The translations under genes and the position numbers were made by a program. The notes below the pieces were generated by a model, which saw nothing but the letters and a program-made list of their open reading frames with translations, did no database searches and was not told the DNA's origin. Source: Streptomyces malaysiensis subsp. samsunensis (GTDB lineage Bacteria; Actinomycetota; Actinomycetes; Streptomycetales; Streptomycetaceae). From it: a stretch of 64,000 nucleotides of DNA. The stretch spans positions 62,001 to 126,000 of the forward strand of contig NZ_JANIIC010000015.1 in the NCBI RefSeq assembly GCF_024519315.1. The letters are read 5' to 3'. This document shows, one piece after another, positions 58,407 to 64,000 of the stretch; the first letter of the stretch is position 1, and each line of letters begins with the position of its first letter.

Positions 58407-58459
58407 AGTATGCTGCGCGGCTGACGTAACGTCAACGCTTCTTTCCGGAATGATTCCGG
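58407..58459 (-). promoter_or_regulatory. Xylanase promoter with two palindromes
   Basis: On the minus strand TTGACG (58435-58430), 17 nt, and CATACT (58412-58407) form a good promoter. The -35 lies in the perfect palindrome TGACGTAACGTCA (58422-58434). Ten bp upstream is CCGGAATGATTCCGG (58445-58459), with 7-bp perfect arms. These are probable sites for xylan- or carbon-responsive regulators. Confidence 0.65.
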
Positions 58460-58560
58460 TAGAAGTCTTCGTCGGTGCTTCCATCGATTCACCTCTGAGC
58501 TGCGGCTCTATGGCGTGTGTGCATGTCCTGTGGCCGTAAAGAGGATCTATCAGTACTGGG

Positions 58561-58579
58561 CTCCGAAAAGTTTTCGGAG
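58561..58579. promoter_or_regulatory. Perfect 19-bp palindrome, likely LacI-type operator
   Basis: CTCCGAAAAGTTTTCGGAG has 9-bp perfect arms around a G. It resembles CGAA-N-TTCG-type operators of xylan-linked LacI regulators (BxlR-like). It lies directly before the carboxylesterase relic and about 100 bp upstream of the xylanase -35. Confidence 0.55.
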
Positions 58580-58581
58580 CG

Positions 58582-59124
58582 GTGGTGATGTGTTATCGGG
58601 TGGGCCATCTGACGTCCTCGACCGAGGAGGACGTCCTCGCCGCGGCGGCGCGCTCCCACCCCGCCCCGGAGAAGCTGGTGGAGGTCTACCGCCAGGAGCG
58701 GCCCGGGGCGTCCGCGGGCCGGCTGCGGTCCGCCATCATGACGGACGCCCTGTTCGGCGCGGGCACGCGGCGGCTCGCGGCCGCCCACGCCCGGCACCCC
58801 TCGTCGGGTACGCACGTCTACGAGTTCGCCTGGCGGTCGGAGGCCCTGGACGGCCGGCTCGGCGCCGCGCACGTCGTGGAGCTGCCGTTCGTGTTCGACC
58901 GCACCGGGCTGCCGGGGCTCCACGGCCCCCAGGCGATCCTCGGCCCGGCCGAGCCGCCCGCCGACCTCGCCCCCCGCGTCCACGCCACCTGGATCCGGTT
59001 CGCGAGGACGGGCGACCCCGGCTGGCCGCGGTACGACAGCGCGCACCGGACGACCATGCGCATCGCCCGGACATGGACGCGGGTGGCGGACCCCGCCGCC
59101 CGGATACGGCTGGCCTGGGACTGA
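58582..59124 (+). pseudogene. C-terminal third of a type B carboxylesterase
   Basis: About 180 codons. From about 58612 the sequence matches the C-terminal part of para-nitrobenzyl esterase-like carboxylesterases (LRSAIMTDALFGAGTRRLAA; HVYEFAWRSEALDGRLGAAH with the catalytic His in the GAAHVVELPFVF region; WIRFARTGDPGWPRYD). The oxyanion hole and the GxSxG nucleophile part are missing. ATG 58582 (MVMCYRVGHL) is out of family context. It is truncated right next to the palindrome at 58561-58579. Confidence 0.75.
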
Positions 59125-59188
59125 GCGCTCCGCCGGAAGTGCCCTGACCCGCCGTCGACCGTCCGCGGCGCCGTCGCGGACAGTTCGC

Positions 59189-59218
59189 ACCCCATCCGTT
59201 CTCCGGAACGGGTGGGGT
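59189..59218 (+). terminator. Hairpin after the carboxylesterase relic
   Basis: ACCCCATCCGTTC (59189-59201) pairs with GAACGGGTGGGGT (59206-59218) around TCCG, 12 of 13 positions plus one G-T pair. It lies 65 bp past the relic's stop. Confidence 0.7.
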
Positions 59219-59254
59219 TGTGCGCGTGCGGTGTTTTTCGCTTCCGGCGAGGGC

Positions 59255-59325
59255 TTGACCGGAGGCGAAGTGGCTCCTACATTCCTCACACCCTCGAGGT
59301 AGATCGATTAACCACTCGTTAACCG
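59255..59325 (+). promoter_or_regulatory. Promoter and operator of the sugar ABC/GH5 operon
   Basis: TTGACC (59255-59260), 17 nt, and TACATT (59278-59283). About 22 nt further on is CGATTAAC-N5-GTTAACCG (59305-59325), 7 of 8 paired positions. The palindrome suits the LacI regulator encoded in the same operon. Confidence 0.65.
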
Positions 59326-59344
59326 CCTGGTTGGAGACCCCGCA

Positions 59345-60634
59345 GTGCACTCACCGCTGACTCGGCGCGGCTTCCTCGCCGCCGGTTCCGGCCTCGCCGC
59401 CGCGACCGTCCTGCCCGGCCTGTCCGGCTGCTCCGCCCTGACCGGAGCGGACTCCGATCCCGATACGCTCGTGGTCCACAGCCAGCTGGGCACCACCGCC
59501 CCGGGATCGCCCACCTACCTCGCGGCCCTCGACCGGTTCCGCAAGGAGAATCCGGGACTGAAGGTCAAGAACCTCATCAACGGCGACGACCTCGCGCAGG
59601 TCTACGAGACCTCGCGGCTGGCCCGCAAGGAGCCGGACGTCGTCATGGTCAACCTCTACGACAAGACGCTGGCGTGGACGGACGTCGGCGCCACGGTCGA
59701 CGTCAAGGGCTATCTGGACGACTGGGGGCTGCGGACACGTGTGCTCCCGCAGGCGCTGGCCGAGTGGACCGACGCCAAGGGCCGGGTGCGGGCCTTCCCC
59801 TACTTCGCCACCAACTGGCCGATCGCCTTCAACCGGGCCCTGCTGGACCGGGCGGGTGTCGACGCGATACCCGCCACGGGCGATGAGCTGATCGCCGCCG
59901 CGCGCAAGCTGCGCGCCAAGGGGATCGCGCCCGTGACCGTCGGTGGCAACGACTGGACCGGGCAGAAGCTGCTCGCCCAGATCATCCAGACGTTTCTCAC
60001 CGAGGACGAGGCCAAGCACGCCTACACCACGGGGGACTTCGGCAGCAGGGGCGCCCGGGAGGGCATCGAGTACTTCGTGACGCTGCGCGACGCGGGCGTC
60101 TTCGCCGACAAGGCGCAGGGCCTCATCGCGGACACGATGTTCACGCAGTTCAACACGGGGGCGGCGGCGATCGAGTCGGCCATGTCGTCGGCGCTCGCCA
60201 AGGTGCCGCCCACAGTGGCCCGGCACACCGAGGTCGGCGGCTGGCCCCTGACCGAAGGCGCCGTGCACGACAAGCCCACCATCCTGCGCACCTACACCCT
60301 GATCGGGTTCTGGATCAGCCCCAACGGCACCAAGAAGATCGACGCCGTCGAGAAGTTCCTGCGCTTCATGTACCGGCCCGACACCGTCGCCCGGTTCATC
60401 AAGGAGAGCGGCCGCGATATGGCGCTGCGCTCCGACGTCGTCAGCACGGATTTCCCGCTCGTGGCCGCCGCGCAGCAACTGGGCTCGAAGGTCGGCCAGG
60501 CGCTGCTGCCCGATGTGTACGTCCCGCCCGCCGCGGCCCAGCCGCTGATCACCGCGACCAGCACCTCCTTCACCCGCGGCACCGGCGCCGCGAAGGTCCG
60601 CGCCGTGCTCGAAGCCGCGTACCGCTCCGCGTGA
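59345..60634 (+). CDS. Sugar ABC transporter substrate-binding lipoprotein
   Basis: 429 residues. A combined Tat/lipoprotein signal (TRRGFLAAGSGLAAATVLPG, lipobox LSGC) is followed by an extracellular-solute-binding family 1 fold (PGLKVKNLINGDDLAQVYET; YFATNWPIAFNRALLDRAGV; RFMYRPDTVARFIKE). It brings an oligosaccharide to the permeases downstream. GTG 59345 has GGAG upstream. The operon order binding protein-permease-permease-LacI-GH5 suggests beta-manno- or glucosides. No ATPase gene is present; such importers usually borrow the shared MsiK ATPase in Streptomyces. Confidence 0.92.
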   Translation: MHSPLTRRGFLAAGSGLAAATVLPGLSGCSALTGADSDPDTLVVHSQLGTTAPGSPTYLAALDRFRKENPGLKVKNLINGDDLAQVYETSRLARKEPDVVMVNLYDKTLAWTDVGATVDVKGYLDDWGLRTRVLPQALAEWTDAKGRVRAFPYFATNWPIAFNRALLDRAGVDAIPATGDELIAAARKLRAKGIAPVTVGGNDWTGQKLLAQIIQTFLTEDEAKHAYTTGDFGSRGAREGIEYFVTLRDAGVFADKAQGLIADTMFTQFNTGAAAIESAMSSALAKVPPTVARHTEVGGWPLTEGAVHDKPTILRTYTLIGFWISPNGTKKIDAVEKFLRFMYRPDTVARFIKESGRDMALRSDVVSTDFPLVAAAQQLGSKVGQALLPDVYVPPAAAQPLITATSTSFTRGTGAAKVRAVLEAAYRSA

Positions 60635-60686
60635 ACCGCCCGCCCGTTCGCTCATTTCCCGAGCCCGACTCCACGGGAGCCACCTC

Positions 60687-61625
60687 ATGACGACGTTGAC
60701 GTCGACCCCGGGCGGGGCCGCGATCCGCCAGCCCGCTCCGCCCTCCGCCACAGGCCGTTCCCGGATACCCCGGCAGGGCGGCACGATCCTCGCCGTCCCG
60801 GCGCTGGTCTGGTACGCGATCTTCATGATCGGCCCGGTGATCGCCATCTTCGTGATCGCCGCCCTGCACTGGCCCGGCATGCTCCAGCCGGTGTCCTTCG
60901 CCGGTCTGGGCAACCTCCGCACGGTCCTGGACGACCCCATCTTCTGGGACGCGGTGCGCAATACCGCCGTCCAGCTGGCGGTGGCGCTGCCGATCATGAT
61001 CGTATGCGCCTACATGCTGGGCTACTACGTGGCGCAGAAGCCGCCAGGACACCGGATCATCCGCTATCTGCTGTTCATCCCCGGCCTGATCTCCACCCCC
61101 GCCAAGGCGATGGTGTTCTACGCGGCGCTGTCGCCGGACGGGCTGGCCAACGGCGCGCTCCAGTCGGTGGGGCTCGGCTCGCTCACCGACGCCTGGCTCG
61201 CCTCGCCGTCGACCGCTCTGGCCTGCCTCATCGCCCTGGACGTATGGAGTGGCATCGGCTTCACCGCCGTCCTGTTCGCCGCCCGCCTCGACAGCGTGCC
61301 CGACGACCTCGGCGAGGCGGCGCAGCTGGACGGGGCCGGGCACTGGCGGACCATGTGGCGCATCCACTTCCCCGTGATCCGCGACTACGTCGGCGTCGTC
61401 ACCATGCTCCAATTCCTGTGGACGCTCTTCGGCTCGGCGCAGCATGTGCTGCTGCTCACCCAGGGCGGTCCCGGCAGCTCCTCGACGACGCTGTCCTTCC
61501 TCGTCTACCAGAAGGCGTTCATCGCGGCCGACCTGGGCTACAGCCAGACCGTCGGCGTCATCCTCTTCCTGGCCGGGCTCGTCGGGCTGCTCACCATCCG
61601 CCGCGCGTTCCGCCAGAACTACTGA
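60687..61625 (+). CDS. Sugar ABC transporter permease, MalF type
   Basis: 312 residues with six membrane helices after a 40-residue cytoplasmic tail. Helix 1 is ALVWYAIFMIGPVIAIFVIA. The EAA coupling loop is DLGEAAQLDGAGHWRTMWRI near residue 210, then HFPVIRDYVGVVTMLQF. It pairs with the following MalG-type permease. A CGGGAGCCACC site precedes the ATG, 52 bp after the binding-protein stop. Confidence 0.92.
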   Translation: MTTLTSTPGGAAIRQPAPPSATGRSRIPRQGGTILAVPALVWYAIFMIGPVIAIFVIAALHWPGMLQPVSFAGLGNLRTVLDDPIFWDAVRNTAVQLAVALPIMIVCAYMLGYYVAQKPPGHRIIRYLLFIPGLISTPAKAMVFYAALSPDGLANGALQSVGLGSLTDAWLASPSTALACLIALDVWSGIGFTAVLFAARLDSVPDDLGEAAQLDGAGHWRTMWRIHFPVIRDYVGVVTMLQFLWTLFGSAQHVLLLTQGGPGSSSTTLSFLVYQKAFIAADLGYSQTVGVILFLAGLVGLLTIRRAFRQNY

Positions 61626-61641
61626 TCGAAGGCGGCTCACC

Positions 61642-62469
61642 ATGAAACTCGGCAAACGCTGGCTGCCCGCACACCTGCTGGTGTGGACCTACGCGGTGCT
61701 GCTGATCGTGCCGCTCTACTACTTCCTCGCCTCCGCGTTCAAGAGCAACGAGGAGATCTTCGCCCACCCCTTCGCGCTGCCGTCGTCGTTCGGCTTCGGC
61801 AACTTCCGCACCGCCTACGACAGCGCCGACCTGGGGACGGCCGTCGCCAACTCGGCGCTGGTGACGGTCCTCGCCCTGGTGCTGACCCTGTTGCTGGCGC
61901 TGCCCGCGGCGTTCGCGCTCGCCCGCTCGACGGGACGGCTCGCCTCGGCGATGGAGAAGATCTTCTCGCTCGGCTTCCTGATCCCGACGTTCGCGGCGCT
62001 CTTCCCCACGTTCCTGCTCGCCGCCGCCACCGGGCTGTTCCACACCCGGCTGTTCATGGTCTTCCTCCTGCCCGCCACGGCGATGCCGCTGTCGGTGGTG
62101 ATCCTGGTGCAGTTCATGCGGACCATCCCCAGGGAGATGGAGGAGGCCGCCCGGATGGACGGGGCGTCCACCTACGCGGTGCTGCGGCACATCTACATAC
62201 CGATGTGCCTGCCCGGTATCGCGACCGTGCTCCTCCTGAACTTCCTCACCTTCTGGAACGAGTACCTCTACTCGCTGGTCATCATCGGCCCCGACCCCGA
62301 ACAGCGCACCGTACAGGTGGCCCTGCCCACCCTGAAGGCGATCACCGGCACCGACTACGGTGTCCTGACCGCCGGCACCGTACTGACCCTCATCCCGGTG
62401 TGGATCGTCTACACGGTGCTCCAGAAGCGCATGCAGGAGGCACTCGTCAACGGAGCGGTGAAGGCGTGA
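61642..62469 (+). CDS. Sugar ABC transporter permease, MalG type
   Basis: 275 residues and six membrane helices. The EAA loop is REMEEAARMDGASTYAVLRH near residue 175. The C-terminus is LQKRMQEALVNGAVKA, the standard MalG-type end. It starts at ATG 61642 (GAAGG 9 nt upstream); the open frame further upstream lies in the preceding gene. Its stop overlaps the LacI GTG (GTGA). Confidence 0.92.
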   Translation: MKLGKRWLPAHLLVWTYAVLLIVPLYYFLASAFKSNEEIFAHPFALPSSFGFGNFRTAYDSADLGTAVANSALVTVLALVLTLLLALPAAFALARSTGRLASAMEKIFSLGFLIPTFAALFPTFLLAAATGLFHTRLFMVFLLPATAMPLSVVILVQFMRTIPREMEEAARMDGASTYAVLRHIYIPMCLPGIATVLLLNFLTFWNEYLYSLVIIGPDPEQRTVQVALPTLKAITGTDYGVLTAGTVLTLIPVWIVYTVLQKRMQEALVNGAVKA

Positions 62470-63509
62470 GCGTGCCCACGGCGAAGCCGGGTCGGCGGCC
62501 CACCATCAAGCAGGTGGCGGCCGCCGCCGGAGTGTCGACCGCGGCCGTGTCCCAGGCGTTCAACGACAAGGGCCGGCTGTCGGAGCAGACCAGACGGCGC
62601 ATCCTGGACACCGCGACGGACCTGGGCTGGTCGCCGAGCGCGTCCGCCGCCGCCCTGCGCTCCGCCCGTACCCGCACCCTCGCCCTCGTCGTCAGGCGCC
62701 CCACCGATGTACTCGGCGCGGACCCGCACTTCAGCGAGCTGATCACCGGTATCGAGGGCGAACTGGCGCCCCGTGGCTACGGTCTGCTGCTGCACCTGGT
62801 CGCCGGCGCACACGAGGAGAACGCCCTCTACAAGCGGCTCGCGGCCGAAGGCCGGGTCGACGGAGCCGTGCTGACCGACGCCCGCGCCGACGATCCGCGC
62901 CCCGCCCTGCTGGCCCGCCTCGGACTGCCCGCGGTGCTGCTCGGTCCCCCCGACCGCGCCGCCTCCGTGCCGCGCATCGGCCTCCGCCACCAGGGCGCCG
63001 CCGTCGAGGAGGTCGTGCACCATCTGATCGGGCTCGGACACCGGCGCATCGCCTATGTGGCGGGCCCCGCCGACCTCCAGCACACCCGGCTGCGCGGCGG
63101 TGTCTTCGAGACGGCCCTCCGGCAAGCGGGCCTGCGGCCCTACGCGGTGCTGCACACCGACTTCACCGAAGTGTCCGCCGTCGCCGCCACCGAGGCCCTG
63201 CTGGACGCCGACGACCGCACCACGGCCATCGTCTACGCCAACGACTCCATGGCCATGTGCGGCATCGGCGCGGCCCGGCGCGGTGGGCTGCGCGTCCCCG
63301 AGGACCTGTCGGTCGTCGGCTACGACAACCTGCCGCTCGGCCGCTGGCTGTACCCCCGGCTGACCACCGTCGACCAGCAGGTGCAGCGGGTCGGCGCGGC
63401 CGCCGCCCGGCTGCTCCTCGCACGCTGCGGCGAGGACGTCGAGGAGACGGTGCTCGACGACCGGCCGCGGCTGGTCGTCCGCGAGTCCACCGGACCCGCC
63501 CCCGGCTGA
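62466..63509 (+). CDS. LacI-family regulator of the ABC/GH5 operon
   Basis: 347 residues. HTH (residues 12-60): TIKQVAAAAGVSTAAVSQAF, NDKGRLSEQTRRRILDTATD, then the hinge SASAAALRSART. Effector domain: VVRRPTDVLGADPHFSELIT, GHRRIAYVAGPADLQHTRLR, YANDSMAMCGIGAARRGGLR and VVGYDNLPLGRWLYPRLTTV. It is translationally coupled to the permease. It probably binds the CGATTAAC-GTTAACCG palindrome in front of the operon and responds to the imported sugar. It differs clearly from the two rhamnose LacI proteins. Confidence 0.92.
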   Translation: MSVPTAKPGRRPTIKQVAAAAGVSTAAVSQAFNDKGRLSEQTRRRILDTATDLGWSPSASAAALRSARTRTLALVVRRPTDVLGADPHFSELITGIEGELAPRGYGLLLHLVAGAHEENALYKRLAAEGRVDGAVLTDARADDPRPALLARLGLPAVLLGPPDRAASVPRIGLRHQGAAVEEVVHHLIGLGHRRIAYVAGPADLQHTRLRGGVFETALRQAGLRPYAVLHTDFTEVSAVAATEALLDADDRTTAIVYANDSMAMCGIGAARRGGLRVPEDLSVVGYDNLPLGRWLYPRLTTVDQQVQRVGAAAARLLLARCGEDVEETVLDDRPRLVVRESTGPAPG

Positions 63510-63581
63510 CCCCCGACCGCATGAACCCCGGACCCGTTCCGGGCACCCCCCACCCCGTACCACCGACATCCGAGAAGGACC

Positions 63582-64000
63582 ATGCGACGCCACAGCGCCC
63601 AGCTCACCCACCACCCCGCCGTCCTGCCCTGGCTCGGCGCCAACTTCTGGTCCCGCACCGGCGGGCCCCTGATGTGGCGCGACTACGACCCGACGACGGT
63701 CCGCGCGGAACTGCGGGTGCTGCGCGAGCACGGCCTCACGATGACCCGGTCGTTCTTCTACTGGCCCGACTTCCACCCGCAGCCCCACACCATCGACGAG
63801 AGGCTGTGCGAACACTTCCGCGACTTCCTCGATGCCCACCGCGAGACGGGCATGGGGACCGTGCCCACCTTCATCGTCGGACATATGTCGGGCGAGAACT
63901 GGGACCCCGTCTGGCGCGGTGGCCGCGACCTCTACGAGGACGTGTGGATGGTCGGCCGCCAGGCGTGGTTCGTGTCCCAGATGACCCGCCGCTTCAAGGA
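63582..64000 (+). CDS. 5' end of a GH5-like glycoside hydrolase (cut by window edge)
   Basis: The first 139 codons of an intracellular enzyme: LPWLGANFWSRTGGPLMWRD, then LREHGLTMTRSFFYWPDFHP, RDFLDAHRETGMGTVPTFIV and GHMSGENWDPVWRGGRDLYE. The (L)GxNFWSR and FFYWPDF patterns fit cellulase/mannosidase-type GH5 TIM barrels. No signal peptide is seen, so it would split the sugar imported by the upstream ABC transporter. RBS GAGAAGGA lies before ATG 63582. The catalytic residues lie beyond the window. Confidence 0.8.
   Translation, partial: MRRHSAQLTHHPAVLPWLGANFWSRTGGPLMWRDYDPTTVRAELRVLREHGLTMTRSFFYWPDFHPQPHTIDERLCEHFRDFLDAHRETGMGTVPTFIVGHMSGENWDPVWRGGRDLYEDVWMVGRQAWFVSQMTRRFK

Noticed and set aside
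58489..59289. Minus-strand frame of 266 codons over the carboxylesterase relic
   Set aside because: Antisense shadow of a clear esterase C-terminus.

Overview
High-GC DNA with actinobacterial gene style throughout: many GTG starts, ATGA/GTGA stop-start overlaps, Tat-type secretion signals, RbpA, Ppm/Lnt, WhiJ/DUF397 and ROK/LacI regulators of secreted glycoside hydrolases. This points to a Streptomyces chromosome or a very close relative. No rRNA, tRNA or CRISPR array was seen.

Layout. (1) 1-9 kb is conserved core: an AsnC/Lrp regulator, a YtcJ-type amidohydrolase, lnt-ppm (lipoprotein N-acylation and polyprenol-phosphate mannose synthesis), a small SAP-like protein, a frameshifted NuoL/HyfB-like pseudogene, fxsA and rbpA. 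The rbpA gene has a textbook sigma-R promoter. (2) 8.8-13.7 kb holds a YczE/MocR divergent pair, an FtsK-like ATPase with a 65-residue membrane partner, and an ankyrin protein. (3) 13.7-24.4 kb has tandem ROK regulators, a secreted GH16 glucanase behind a DasR-like box, a peroxiredoxin, a GH2 beta-galactosidase next to the stump of a lost ABC permease, DUF4180 and a penicillin-binding protein. (4) 24.5-43.6 kb is a complete L-rhamnose system: GH78 rhamnosidase, rhaI, the aldolase/dehydrogenase fusion, rhaB and lutABC on the minus strand, and an ABC transporter plus two LacI regulators on the plus strand. Three promoters each carry a TGAAACGATTCA-like operator. Rhamnose would be released outside, imported, split to DHAP and L-lactate, and the lactate oxidised to pyruvate by LutABC. 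(5) 43.7-49.1 kb is accessory: an FMO, a WhiJ/DUF397 module, a methyltransferase and a TnpB-only IS605-family element with a recognisable right end and native guide. (6) 49-56 kb has a Tat-exported metallophosphatase/LamG protein, an orphan PRMT-like methyltransferase and an orphan meta-cleavage trio (hydratase, acylating aldehyde dehydrogenase, aldolase). (7) 56-64 kb is plant-polysaccharide use: a CE4 deacetylase, a GH10-CBM2 xylanase, a carboxylesterase relic, and a sugar ABC transporter with LacI and GH5 genes that runs off the end.

The main theme is secreted hydrolase plus ABC importer plus local LacI/ROK control. Degraded genes at 6.4, 21.9, 47.5 and 58.6 kb show active remodelling of these modules. 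I found no clearly new multi-gene system. The most distinctive items are the TnpB element with its guide, the collagen-like tail on the rhamnose ABC ATPase, the 90-bp duplication that copies the ppm start codon, and the rhamnose-to-pyruvate regulon with its repeated operator.
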